Shown here piece by piece: positions 1 through 9,647 of a stretch of 44,045 bases of DNA. Under the pieces are notes generated by a model that made no database searches, had not been told where the DNA came from, and saw nothing but the letters and a program-made list of their open reading frames with translations. Location of the stretch: NCBI RefSeq assembly GCF_001315945.1, contig NZ_BBBG01000024.1:1-44045 (forward strand), read 5' to 3'. The stretch is from Methanogenium cariaci JCM 10550. Its GTDB lineage: Archaea; Halobacteriota; Methanomicrobia; Methanomicrobiales; Methanomicrobiaceae. Each line of letters opens with the position of its first letter. The stretch's first letter is position 1. The translations under genes were made by a program, and so were the position numbers.

Positions 1-117
1 GGGGGTGAGATGTGGGACATTGTCCTTCATATTGAGAACAACTGGTTCAGCCCTATTCTCCCTGTTGAAACCTTGGAAAAATATCTCCCTGATTTTCAAA
101 AAAATGAATTTATCTGA
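1..117 (+). CDS. C-terminal end of an unrecognised protein (partial)
   Basis: From base 4 one frame stays open for 37 codons to a TGA at 115-117 and reads like ordinary protein (GEMWDIVLHIENNW, later ending KNEFI). The start lies outside the window or is the ATG at 10. It converges on the PEGA gene with a 5-base gap. I do not recognise the family. The five-G run at the window edge makes the upstream frame uncertain. Confidence 0.4.
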   Translation, partial: GGEMWDIVLHIENNWFSPILPVETLEKYLPDFQKNEFI

Positions 118-122
118 GAAAC

Positions 123-1541
123 CTATCTTTGAATTATCTGGTTCAGTAATTCCGATAAGCTTTCACTGAATTTAGGGGGGGTCATTGGCATTTCATACTC
201 TATCATATGCTCTGTTTGAACAATGAAATGAATTAACTCATCAAGATGAACGGGAGAATTTCTTTTAATTGCCTCAAGAGATTCTAGTAATCCTGCTTTA
301 TCCTGAAGTTGGACATTAACCTGAGCCAAGTTTATCGATTTGTCCATAATCTCTTTTTGTAATTTCCGGGTCTCCTCTCCATTTCTACTTTTAGCTAATG
401 TATCTTTGAGCCCTTCAATATCGGCCAGAATCTTGATCTTTTCGTATTCAAATACCCCCCCAATCTCCTCTTCGGGTTCTCCCTTATCTGAAACATCGGG
501 ATCGATCGTATTTTGATCTCTTCTGGCTGAATTCACAGAGTTGTCTGTATATTTTGATCTATTTGGTTTCCTTTTTAGTGAAACAGGAATCACAATGCCA
601 ATGAGTAAAAGCACTCCAATTATCCCAAATACCATCTCGTTACTTAATCCGGGTATTTTTGGTATGGGAATTGGTAGGGATTTTACCAGGCTGGCATCAA
701 CTGAAATTACATCACCCGCGGTAACACTAACTTCTTTCAGATAGTCATCATACCCTTCATACACCAGTTTCACATTATGTTTGCCGGGGGATACTCCGGT
801 GATTGTTACTGGCGATATCCCTTTATAGGTATCATCAAGAAATACATTTGCAGGACCGGGTGTTGAGGATACTTTAATGTCAGCAGTGGACTTCGCTAAA
901 GTTGTATCTAACATCTTCAGAGAACCCGGAACAATTGATATTCGCGTAGAATAGTCTTTATATCCTGATTTTTTCATTGAGACAGTATGCATGCCCTCTT
1001 TAATATCTGAAATCTTCAGAGGAGTTTTTCCACGAGGATTTCCATCAAGGTATACTGTTGCCTGAGAGGGATTTGAGGTTACTGATAAATCACCTGTTCC
1101 TTTTATTACAGAGACTGAAAATGTTCCGGATTCATAATAGGGACCATAATTTCCCAGACCCATCGCTCCGGTTTCATAATATTTGACCCGAACACTTCCG
1201 GTATAAGTTCCGGTAAAAGCATCAGCTGGTGCTGATATCGTAAAATAGAAGGTTGATGAAGAGTATTCGCTAATCCTTGACGTTGTTCTGCTTATCGGTG
1301 AGATTGTACACCTGCTCGATGATGCAATTGTTGGGGGGGTGACGACAACTCCATAGGCATAATCCAGACCGGATATCTCCTGTACTGAAACAGATAATGT
1401 CGCGGTACTCCCTCGTTCAATGGTAGGGGGGGAGTTTGGATACACAACCAGATTTGGATTCCCCATTTCTGCACTCACACAATTGATACACACCGCACAA
1501 AACAGAATTAATAGTAAAAAAATCCTATCGGTAATTTGCAT
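123..1541 (-). CDS. PEGA-domain surface protein with C-terminal membrane anchor
   Basis: 472 residues. An N-terminal signal peptide (hydrophobic LLLILFCAVCINCVSA) is followed by a beta-rich ectodomain of about 120 residues and two tandem PEGA modules at about residues 150-285, each with the VYLDG / VFLDD strand and the GYKDY / GYDDY signature. One membrane helix (about 300-320, IIGVLLLIGIVIPVSL) leads to an acidic, coiled-coil-prone cytoplasmic tail of about 150 residues. PEGA modules are common in surface proteins of methanogens. The ectodomain probably faces outside and the tail could contact a cytoplasmic partner; that is inference. Four Gly-Gly or Pro-Pro pairs coincide with 7-base G/C runs, so single residues there may be spurious. 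No operon partner is visible. Confidence 0.8.
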   Translation of the reverse strand: MQITDRIFLLLILFCAVCINCVSAEMGNPNLVVYPNSPPTIERGSTATLSVSVQEISGLDYAYGVVVTPPTIASSSRCTISPISRTTSRISEYSSSTFYFTISAPADAFTGTYTGSVRVKYYETGAMGLGNYGPYYESGTFSVSVIKGTGDLSVTSNPSQATVYLDGNPRGKTPLKISDIKEGMHTVSMKKSGYKDYSTRISIVPGSLKMLDTTLAKSTADIKVSSTPGPANVFLDDTYKGISPVTITGVSPGKHNVKLVYEGYDDYLKEVSVTAGDVISVDASLVKSLPIPIPKIPGLSNEMVFGIIGVLLLIGIVIPVSLKRKPNRSKYTDNSVNSARRDQNTIDPDVSDKGEPEEEIGGVFEYEKIKILADIEGLKDTLAKSRNGEETRKLQKEIMDKSINLAQVNVQLQDKAGLLESLEAIKRNSPVHLDELIHFIVQTEHMIEYEMPMTPPKFSESLSELLNQIIQR

Positions 1542-2474
1542 TGGTTTGACATAATCTCTAATATTATAATTTCTATTTTTTTACGATAAATCCCATTCAT
1601 TTGATTTAAAAAATGATAGATGTGTATAAACTTATCCTAGATCATCTCATTTGCTGTTCTATTCCTGAAAATATTCCGGGAAAATATATCCTCAGCACCA
1701 ACTCATGGCTATTCTTCTCTTTCGTGAAGCCCATTGCTACGGATTATTGTGATCTGGCGTTTCTCTTCATTCCGTTCATGGAAATGATTTCCTGTGCATA
1801 GGAGAAGAGGGGGGGTGCCCATATCTGGTATTGATGAATAACACGTGGGGGGGAATGGGTTGAATGGTGGATTAGGGATGCTATTGTGCTCATATTGCGC
1901 TTAACTGTGCCCAGGGGGGGCGGGATTTCGTTTTGAATGAATGCACCCTCACAGAAAGCCGGAGCGAGCTGATCTCCGGGGGGGGAGATATACATTCCAT
2001 CCTCTCAAAATATTCGCTGAGATAAGGGCCTTATTGGTCTGTGATATGTGGGTTGTTTCGGAAATAAACTGCATTACTGTCGTATATTCCTGGGGGGGGT
2101 AATAATCGGGGGGGTGGGAGGGGGGGTTCGTTCCGGGGCGTGTTTTCGCAAAAACGGGGGGGGTGGGATAAGAGATGAAATACCATACCTCTCTTCCGGC
2201 ACGTGTACTGGTGAGGAGAACAGATTCATCATAAACTGATGCAGGTAATCACAGGGAATCTACAGGGCTCATACCGAAATTTCTTAATCTGAAGATCAGG
2301 GAAAGGCAGGTTTTTTTGATTATCCGTGGAACATCTTCACATAATTCAGTGGATGATGCAGAAACGGGCAGTGGGGGGGATGGAATTGTTCACGCATATT
2401 TCAATGAATTTATCCCCGTCTAACATCCATGAAGAATTACTATTGATATTTCGCCCTCAGGGAGAATTTACACC
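1542..2474. other. 930-base interval without a supported gene, rich in G runs
   Basis: The first 100 bases upstream of the PEGA gene are A/T-rich and probably hold its promoter. From about 1800 the sequence carries at least eight runs of 7-8 G on the plus strand within 400 bases (near 1809, 1846, 1913, 1978, 2092, 2108, 2119, 2155, 2370). Short reading frames exist on both strands but none shows a family motif, sensible start context or continuity across runs. Either a degraded gene scrambled by run-length errors or genuine intergenic DNA at the border of the restriction island. The sequence GGGAG at 2459 serves as ribosome binding site for hsdM. Confidence 0.5.
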
Positions 2475-3999
2475 ATGGCAAAGAATAATTCCGCAGATAA
2501 TGAATTTGAAACGAAAATATGGAATGCGGCATGTGTCCTTCGGGGGCAACATGGACGCATCAGAATACAAGCATGTTGTTCTGGGTTTGATCTTTCTCAA
2601 GTACATCTCTGATAGGTTTGAGCAGAAATATACGGCTCTCAAAGACGAAGGTGCCGGATTTGAAGAAGACCGCGATGAGTATCTTGCCGAGGGGGTGTTT
2701 TACGTTCCGCCTGATGCCCGGTGGGATGTCATTGCAGAGAATGCCCACACCCCCCCTGAGATTGGAATGGCGATTGATGAGGCGATGCGGGCGATTGAGA
2801 AGGAGAACAAACGTCTGAAAGATATTCTGCCAAAGACGTTTGCCCGTCCCGAGCTTGATAAACGCAGGCTCGGTGAGGTCGTCGATCTGTTTACCAATAT
2901 GATGATGGCAGATCACGGGGGGGACAGGAAGGATATTCTCGGGAGAACCTATGAATACTGCCTTGCGAAGTTTGCCGAGCAGGAGGGGGGGGAAATTAGC
3001 CGGTGAATTTTTCACTCCTGCCTGTGTGGTGAAGACGCTTGTGGAAGTCCTTCAGCCATGTCAGGGAAGAGTGTATGATCCGTGCTGCGGCAGTGGCGGG
3101 ATGTTTGTTCAGTCGGCGAAGTTCATCGAAAACCACCGGGGGGGAAATATCAATAATATATCGGTTTATGGTCAGGATTCAAATTCGACGACCTGGAAGA
3201 TGGCACAGATGAATCTGGCTATCCGGGGGGGTATTGAGGCTGACCTCGGAAAGTTCAGTGCCGATACGTTCTACCATGATCTGCACCCGACGCTGAAGGC
3301 TGATTTTATTATGGCAAATCCGCCGTTCAATCTCTCAAACTGGGGGGCGGATAAGCTCGCCGATGATGTGCGCTGGAAGTTTGGCATTCCGCTTCAGGGA
3401 ATGCGAACTTTGCCTGGATGCAGCACATGATTCACCATCTGGCACCGAAGGGCAGGCTCGGTCTGGTTCTGGCGAACGGTTCTCTTTCGTCGCAGTCGGG
3501 TGGCGAAGGTGATATCCGCAAAAATATCGTGGAGGCGGATTTGGTAGAGTGTATTGTTGCGATGCCTCCGCAGCTCTTTTTTACGACACAGATTCCGGTC
3601 TCTCTCTGGTTCATCAGTAAGGACAAGACACAGAAGGGAAAGACGCTGTTTATTGATGCCCGGACGATGGGGTCGATGAAGTCCCGGAAGCTCCGGGAGC
3701 TAACAGATGAGGATATCGGATTAATCGGGAAGACGGTCTCTGAGTTTGAGGCGGGGACGCTTTTGGATGTGGCAGGGTTTTGTGCGGCTGTTGATACGAC
3801 ACAGATTGCAAAGCAGGATTACATTCTGACGCCGGGCCGGTATGTGGGTATGGCCGATGTCGAGGATGACGGGGGGGAGCCGTTTGAGGAGAAGATGGCA
3901 CGGCTGACGGGAGAGCTTTCCGGGTTGTTTGTGGAGAGTAAGAAGGCAGAGGCGGAGATCCGCAGGCAGTTGAAGAGTGTGGGGGGGTTTGAGGTATAG
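2475..3999 (+). CDS. hsdM: Type I restriction-modification methyltransferase subunit HsdM (frames broken at G runs)
   Basis: About 505 residues, normal for HsdM, which methylates adenine in the HsdM2S complex. The chosen ATG has GGGAG 11 bases upstream and gives the expected N-terminus ([19 protein letters not shown]) leading into the bundle domain ([20 protein letters not shown]). Methyltransferase motif I reads [10 protein letters not shown] (about 3080-3110) and the catalytic motif IV reads NPPF (about 3319-3330). The frame changes at a five-G run (2541-2545, expected four), an eight-G run (about 2985-2992, expected four or seven) and at GGG near 3403 (expected four: GNANFAWMQ is restored). 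All three lie in G runs, so the gene is probably intact in the organism. It heads the hsd cluster, 3 bases before the next gene. Confidence 0.88.
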
Positions 4000-4002
4000 A
4001 TA

Positions 4003-5208
4003 ATGCAGGATTTTTCATTCGATGTTCTTGTAGGGTCTATTCGTGAGATTGATGCGAAATTTGTTTCCTCTGCGGTTAAGGCAGTGAATGTGAGTCTTAC
4101 GCTCAGGAACTGGTGCATCGGTGCGTATATTTCAGAGTTTGAGCTGCACGGTTCCAATCGTGCCGGATACGGAGATAAATTGCTGGTGAGTATTTCTCAG
4201 GAGCTGAAGCGTTCCGGTCTGAAAAGGTGTGACCGGCGGGAGCTTTCGAGGTATATCCTGTTTTATCATCGGTATCCTGATGTGGGCTCTCTTCTTCCCG
4301 AAGGAGTCAGTGAACACTATGTGTCACTTTGTTCACCCACAGATGATAGACAAAATCAATATATATGGGGGGGAATTGGGGGGGAGACACTGTCTCCCAC
4401 ATTCAGAACACCACCGGAAAAATTAATCACGTCCTTATCATTTTCCCATCTCTCTGAGATTATGGAGATAGAAAATCCGGTAAAACGCCTGTTTTATGAG
4501 ATTGAATCTATCAAAGGCTGCTGGTCTGTTCGTGAGTTAAAACGGCAGGTTGCTTCGATGTATTTTGAGAGATCAGGTCTGTCAAAAGATAAGGAAGCAT
4601 TGAGTCGTCTGGCAAATGAGGGTGCAGAGATTTCCTTTCCGTTGATGGCAATCCGTGATCCGTATGTGTTTGAGTTTCTGGGTCTGAAGCCTGCTGAAGT
4701 AATGGATGAGTCTGTGTTTGAGTCAGCCCTTCTGGATAAACTTGAAACATTTTTACTTGAACTTGGACGCGGGTTTTGTTTTGAGGCCCGGCAAAGACGT
4801 GTTCTGATTGGAAATGAGTATTATTTTGTGGATCTGGTATTTTATCACCGGATTTTGAAGTGCCATATACTGGTTGAGCTGAAGACAGGGCGGATGAGTC
4901 ATGAGGCAGTTGGCCAGTTAAATACGTATCTGAACTGGTTTAAGGAAAATGAACGGTGTGAAGGGGGGGACAATCCGCCGGTCGGAATTCTGCTCTGTAC
5001 TGAGAAGAATGATGAGTTGGTAAAGTACGCGACAGCAGGGATTGCAAACGATCTGTTTGTATCAAAGTATGAGGTGGTTCTTCCTTCGACCGACGAACTG
5101 GAGAAATTCGTGGCAGATGAGATCCGAGTGCTGAGGGAGACGGACGGGGAAGGACGGAGTGATTGGCATGTTAGCCGAAAAAATGAAGATGAAATACGTG
5201 AGGTTTGA
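4003..5208 (+). CDS. YhcG-type PDDEXK nuclease (DUF1016) inside the hsd cluster
   Basis: 401 residues. The N-terminal half matches the DUF1016 N-domain (NWCIGAYISEFE then GYGDKLLVSISQELKR) and the C-terminal half is the PDDEXK nuclease-like domain: VLIGNEYYFVDLVFYH supplies the acidic residue and LVELKTG the ExK, followed by QLNTYLNWF and PPVGILLCTEK. These proteins are frequent passengers of type I restriction operons and are proposed to be DNA nucleases or helpers in recombination; their precise role is unsettled. It starts 3 bases after hsdM and so is surely cotranscribed. The stretch at 4366-4385 with two 7-G runs (WGGIGGE) is a non-conserved loop whose length is uncertain. Confidence 0.85.
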   Translation: MQDFSFDVLVGSIREIDAKFVSSAVKAVNVSLTLRNWCIGAYISEFELHGSNRAGYGDKLLVSISQELKRSGLKRCDRRELSRYILFYHRYPDVGSLLPEGVSEHYVSLCSPTDDRQNQYIWGGIGGETLSPTFRTPPEKLITSLSFSHLSEIMEIENPVKRLFYEIESIKGCWSVRELKRQVASMYFERSGLSKDKEALSRLANEGAEISFPLMAIRDPYVFEFLGLKPAEVMDESVFESALLDKLETFLLELGRGFCFEARQRRVLIGNEYYFVDLVFYHRILKCHILVELKTGRMSHEAVGQLNTYLNWFKENERCEGGDNPPVGILLCTEKNDELVKYATAGIANDLFVSKYEVVLPSTDELEKFVADEIRVLRETDGEGRSDWHVSRKNEDEIREV

Positions 5209-5217
5209 GGTATAATA

Positions 5218-6169
5218 TGTCAGCTAAAGCTTCAAAAAAGTTCAATATTTTTTTGATACCAATATCCTAGAGACACGTTTTGGCAAAAATCTTCTATATT
5301 TTGACGATTTTAAGCTACCACGTGAATATGATAAGATATTGGGTTTCATTCAAAAAAATGGTTTGACAAACGATGTTCAATTATGCATTCCCGAAGTTGT
5401 CTGGAGAGAAATAATTCAACATATGAGAGATGGCTATTTTGTGCAAAAACAATCCGTCCAGGATCAAATAGTGACATATAATAAAGTATTTGGAGAATTG
5501 GCGGAGATTAATTGCTCGTTTAAAATTGATAATTTGGATAATTATGAAGACCATATAAAAACAATTTCAAAAAAGTTCTGGGTTGATAATTCAGATGAAT
5601 GTAGAAAAATTTCTCATCCAAAAAGTAAAGCTGTAGTTGAAAAATTAATAGATAAAGTGTTTCGAAAAGAAAAACCATTTGTTGAAACAAAAGCAACAAA
5701 AGGAAATAAGAAATATTCTGATGCCGGATTGAAAGATGCTTTAATCATCGAAACAATGTTGCATTATTGTGACAAAAAGAATGTAATTGGAATTCTCTTT
5801 TCTAAAGACGCAGATTTTTCAGAAGTATTTGCAGGTGATCTTAATGAAAAATTCAAAGTATTTGATTCTGAAGATAAAATAATAGATTATCTTGAAGTAC
5901 AAAACAATTTGAACAAAGAAAAACTGGTTCGTCTGGCTTTTGAAAATGAGGTTTATCTTAAAGAATCAGTTGTTGATGCAAGCGGAAATACCTATGACAT
6001 TAGTGTAACGGATTTTAATGTACAGGATGTCAGTATATCTGATGAGGATGGTATTTATATCGTAAAAATATTTGCTGACATTAATGAAACAAAATACCTT
6101 TTTGAAGTAAAATATGATTTGAAAGCCAATGAGATATTAGATTCTCAATATAAAATAGAGAATGAGTAG
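5218..6169 (+). CDS. PIN-domain ribonuclease (DUF4935-like), frame interrupted near the start
   Basis: About 317 residues from the ATG at 5218. The PIN active-site acids are visible in order: FFDTNIL at the first strand, PEVVWREI, KDALIIETM, and SKDADF. This is the arrangement of the large PIN proteins grouped as DUF4935, presumed Mg-dependent RNases. The DTN strand is only reached if one T is added to the seven-T run at 5248-5254; otherwise the reading frame from 5218 stops at 5271 and the remaining frame would begin at a TTG (5339) after the catalytic strand. I infer a sequencing indel, but a genuine inactivating frameshift is possible. The gene is markedly A-rich with no long G run, unlike its neighbours, suggesting recent acquisition. 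It lies between the YhcG nuclease and hsdS. Confidence 0.72.
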
Positions 6170-6178
6170 GTGAGTTAA

Positions 6179-7449
6179 ATGAAAGAATGGATTCAAATAA
6201 AGCTGTCCGATTTGGGAGATGTGGTTGGTGGGGGGGCAACCCCCTTCCACAAAAAATGAGGTATATTATGGAGGAGATGTTGCATGGATCACTCCAAAAG
6301 ACCTATCAAATTTTAGTGGACGTTTCATCTCTCGTGGAGAAAGAAACATAACAGAGCTTGGATTGAAAAGTTGTTCTGCAAAATTACTCCCTAAAAACAC
6401 TGTTCTTTTCACTTCACGTGCTCCCATTGGATATGTTGCTATTTCATCAAAAGAGGTTGCTACAAATCAGGGATTCAAAAGTATTGTTCCAAATAAAAAT
6501 ACGGATTATTTATTCCTATATTATCTTCTGATATTTTATAAAAATAAAATTGTATCTATGGGGAGTGGGACAACCTTCAAAGAAGTTTCAGGTGCCACAA
6601 TGAAAAATATTGAGGTCTATGTCCCTCAGGATAAAAAAGAACAAGCAAAAATTGGTAAAATTTTGTCTTCTCTCGACGACAAAATTGAATGCAACAACCG
6701 CATGAACACGGTGCTTGAAGAAATTGCCCGGGCATTGTTCCACCGGTGGTTTGTGGAGTTTGAGTTTCCGAATGCCGATGGCAAACCGTATCAGTCGGCG
6801 GGCGGGAAGATGGTTGAGTCTGAGATGGGGGGGAGTGTGCCGGAGGGGGGGTGGGAAGTGGGAACGATTGGAGATGTTGTACAGATTCTAGGTGGTAGTA
6901 CTCCAGATACAAAGAACCCCCCCGTTTTCTGGGAAAATGGTGAGAATCCATTTTGTACGCCCAAAGACCTCTCGACTCTTATTTCACCTATATTGTTGGA
7001 CACGGAACGTCATATCACTGAAGAAGGAGTACAAAGCATTAGTTCCAAACATCTTCCAGCTGGGACACTTCTTTTATCCTCACGTGCTCCAGTAGGCTAT
7101 CTTGCTATATCTTCTGTTCCCGTTTCGATAAATCAGGGATTTATTGCTATGATTTGCGATAAAGAGATTTCCAATGTCTTTCTTTTACAATGGTTGCGTA
7201 AGAATATGGGTATTATTGAAGGGCGGGCAAACGGGGAGTACTTTTCAGGAAATAAGCAAGAGGAATTTCCGGACAATTCCTTTCCTGATTCCTTCTGTTG
7301 ATGTTTTAATGCGGTATAATTCCATTGTTAAACCATTATACAATCAAATCACTACCCTGACAAAAGAATCCGTTGAAATATCTGGAGTAAGGGATACATT
7401 GTTGACCAAATTGATGAGTGGGGGGAGATTGAAATCTGAAAATTGCTAA
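6179..7449 (+). CDS. hsdS: Type I restriction specificity subunit HsdS (two frame breaks)
   Basis: About 420 residues. HsdS holds two target-recognition domains (TRDs) separated by conserved helices and sets the sequence recognised by HsdM and HsdR. From the ATG at 6179 (MKEWIQIKLSDLGDV) TRD1 follows, reached after correcting CCCCC to CCCC near 6240. The central spacer reads KILSSLDDKIECNNRMN then ALFHRWFVEFEFP. TRD2 begins at DVVQILGGSTPDTKN. The C-terminal helix (MRYNSIVKPLYNQITTL ending LTKLMSGGRLKSENC) lies in another frame, entered at GGGG near 7233 where GGG is expected. The two TRDs resemble each other closely (ITPKDLS / CTPKDLS; TSRAPIGYVAISS / SSRAPVGYLAISS), which predicts similar half-sites. 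Sequence outside the spacer is A/T-rich. Confidence 0.87.
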
Positions 7450-7566
7450 AGGTTACATCCCTATTTCCAAAACCTCTAAAAATGCTATATAATATGGTAA
7501 CTGCCTCAATAAATGATGAATGGTAATTTCCATTCATCGTTGTTTATGACGCTATCAAAATGCTTT

Positions 7567-7782
7567 TCAGATGATTTTTATCAAGCAGGCTATCACAATA
7601 CTGCCAAGCAAATAATCCATGACAATTTGCCAACCCCCCCCTGCATCAAATCCTATCATAGCTGTTCCAACTGCAATTAGTGAAAAAAACAGCCATACAG
7701 ATGTCAGAAATGATGGGTTAAGTTGATTTGAGTTCTCAAATATCGACATATTTTTTCCGTTATTTTTTGTTTGAAATTTCAA
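7567..7782 (-). CDS. Small two-helix membrane protein
   Basis: 71 residues, possibly starting at the internal Met of MSIFENSNQ. Two hydrophobic segments are seen (FLTSVWLFFSLIAVGTAMIGF and MDYLLGSIVIACLIKII) separated by a short Gly-rich turn that contains an 8-C run on the plus strand. It lies convergent to hsdS and directly downstream of the GIY-YIG gene, with which it may form a unit. Family not recognised. Small membrane proteins occur in several defence operons, but nothing in this sequence proves such a role. Confidence 0.5.
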   Translation of the reverse strand: MKFQTKNNGKNMSIFENSNQLNPSFLTSVWLFFSLIAVGTAMIGFDAGGGWQIVMDYLLGSIVIACLIKII

Positions 7783-7822
7783 AAAGGATTCAGGGTTGAA
7801 TCCCTTGTTCTTCCCTCAATAC

Positions 7823-8146
7823 TTAGAGCATATCATTGTACTTAGGTAACTTTCCCTGATTGCGCTGATATCTCTCAAGATCGTTTGCTTCATGCTGTAA
7901 AGCAGAATTCCGTGTTCGTTTTACTGAACAGGAAGTGCTGGTAAATTCTTTACCATCCTTCTTGTGTTCTGCAATACGCCTGTCATAGTCATTCGTAATT
8001 CCCTGATAGACGATTTTGTTCCCGTCACGAAGGACATAATTTACGGTATCACGTGGTTGCGACATAGTATCACCTATCCTCCTCATTTTATCGCGAGGTT
8101 TTTGTGGAAAAATCCATGGTGGAAAATTCTGTTTATTGCTATCCAT
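7823..8146 (-). CDS. Small GIY-YIG-like domain protein
   Basis: 107 residues from the furthest ATG; the start at 8065 (MSQPRDTVNYVLRDGN) is more likely because similarity begins there. The core reads YVLRDGNKIVYQGIT then DYDRRIAEHKKDGKEF, matching the compact GIY-YIG module in which the second signature is Y-x-GIT followed by an Arg and a conserved H two turns later. Such stand-alone modules are usually annotated as GIY-YIG nuclease-like proteins; the classical catalytic Glu is not obvious, although E in LQHEANDLERYQ could serve. It sits between hsdS and the HTH regulator, on the opposite strand. Confidence 0.7.
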   Translation of the reverse strand: MDSNKQNFPPWIFPQKPRDKMRRIGDTMSQPRDTVNYVLRDGNKIVYQGITNDYDRRIAEHKKDGKEFTSTSCSVKRTRNSALQHEANDLERYQRNQGKLPKYNDML

Positions 8147-8316
8147 ATTGGATTGAAGTTTGCCGATTGTGAGTCTGTCCCAGGATATATATTTCCATTT
8201 TGATATTGGGTTGAACTGTAATATATTTTGCTCTCATAGTAATTTTTGCAAAATAAATTTTATAGTAATAATAATACATAACAAAAATTCATCAACATGA
8301 AAAACAACAGGAGATT

Positions 8317-9256
8317 ATGAAAAATGATTTGGGGAAAACTATTCACATTGTCCCACTTGGACATGAAAGAGAACGTGCAGTAGTTCCATTTCATGATCGA
8401 ACAGCAGACCTTGTCTATCTGGTAGTAAACGAAGGCTCCCCCCCTGATTCAAATAGCGAAGTGGACTCAATGCAGTTAGAACAGGAATATTACACTCAGA
8501 TGGTTGTCAACGATTTAAAAAAACTGCATATTGACGTTAAAATAGTAACAACAGATACATTCAATTTTGCGCCTCTCATCAATACATTTTCAAAACTTAT
8601 TCTTATGGAAAAAAAGAATAATAGTAACATATTCATAAATATGTCATCATCAGGACGATTTGCTTCAGTTGCTGCTTCAATAGCCGGAATGGCACATGAT
8701 GTATCGGTATATTATGTTCATTCAAAGAAATTTTCAAAAACAGATAAAGAATTCAAAGAACATGGGGGTCTGCATATGTCCGCATGATTCAAGCTGGGTT
8801 GAAGAACTCTCGAACTATCGGTTTGAACTGCCAACAGAAACAGAAGTCTGCATCTTAGAACTACTATATGCAAAAAGTCTCACTTCATACAGATGGGCAA
8901 CAACTAAAGAATTGTGTGATCTCCTTCATGAGAAATATCCAGATGATTATGACGAATTGCCGGTTTTCAGGGATATGGATACGAAAGATTTTCCGAAAGA
9001 GAAAATTGAAAGACTCAGAAAACTTCAGAGCAAACTTCTGACAAAATTAAACGGATCCCTTATGAGAAAACTGATTGCGAAAAATTATGTTATACGCAAT
9101 GATCCTACTGAAACTTCAGTGAGGTATACCATTACTTCTTCCGGTGAATATGCCCTTCATCTATCCGATTTTGGTGAAGAGCTAGATATTGAGGAATATG
9201 TTAAACCGGCTTCGTTAAAATCCCCCCATAAGCTTCCCTTTTTTCCATCCAAATAA
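8317..9256 (+). CDS. CARF-like Rossmann domain fused to winged helix-turn-helix (HFX_2341/DUF6293-type regulator)
   Basis: About 312 residues after correcting GGGGG at 8764-8768 to GGGG, which joins KEHG to VCICPHDSSW. The N-terminal half (HIVPLGHERERAVVPF, then FINMSSSGRFASVAASIAGM) has the strand pattern and the S-S-G-x-R loop of CARF-like sensors. The C-terminal half is a helix-turn-helix module (SYRWATTKELCDLLHE; KLIAKNYVIR; YTITSSGEYALHL). Proteins of this build are annotated as HFX_2341-family transcriptional regulators in archaea; the nearest studied relatives are the CARF-HTH proteins Csa3 and the like, which bind cyclic oligonucleotides. Ligand and targets here are unknown. AGGAGATT precedes the ATG and a TATA-like AATTTTATAG lies about 55 bases upstream. 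Location between hsdS and hsdR suggests control of the island. Confidence 0.7.
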
Positions 9257-9320
9257 TCCACCCAAACACGCCTCTTTTATATCAATTAAAATCATTCTAT
9301 AAAATAATAGAACATAATGC

Positions 9321-9647
9321 ATGGAAATTCCTGTATTGTCTCCGAATGTATCAGAAGACCCGCTACAAATCATCAGCGAAACAAAACGATGTGCATATCC
9401 GGGCATTGATGAACTCATCAAAAAAGTAACCTTAGAAGCGACTCATTTCACCCTTGGGAAGTATCCCTCCTCGTTGGAAGTGAATCCTCTCATTCAACAC
9501 TATACACCTGCCACATATCACCATTACTGGCTGAGAAAAAAATTCAGAAAACCAATCCTGAAAAACCCACGCACCCACAGCAGAAATACCGTACATCCCT
9601 GTCCCAAAAAGAGAATCACCCATGACATTCACCGAAGCCGACTTTGA
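9321..9647 (+). CDS. Hypothetical short reading frame before hsdR
   Basis: 108 codons, start ATG preceded by no clear ribosome binding site. The first 60 residues (MEIPVLSPNVSEDPLQII, then YPGIDELIKKVTLEATHF) look protein-like, whereas the last 30 are basic and low in complexity and run past the hsdR start at 9622. It may be a real small gene with a frame error or leader sequence of hsdR. No family recognised. Confidence 0.25.
   Translation: MEIPVLSPNVSEDPLQIISETKRCAYPGIDELIKKVTLEATHFTLGKYPSSLEVNPLIQHYTPATYHHYWLRKKFRKPILKNPRTHSRNTVHPCPKKRITHDIHRSRL

Noticed and set aside
1744..1995. 83-codon minus-strand frame upstream of the island
   Set aside because: Frame passes through four G runs of uncertain length, has Pro-Pro pairs only from those runs and no family resemblance.
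2326..2474. An N-terminal extension of HsdM starting at 2326
   Set aside because: The text before the frame change lacks similarity to HsdM; the ATG at 2475 with a good ribosome binding site gives the expected N-terminus in another frame.
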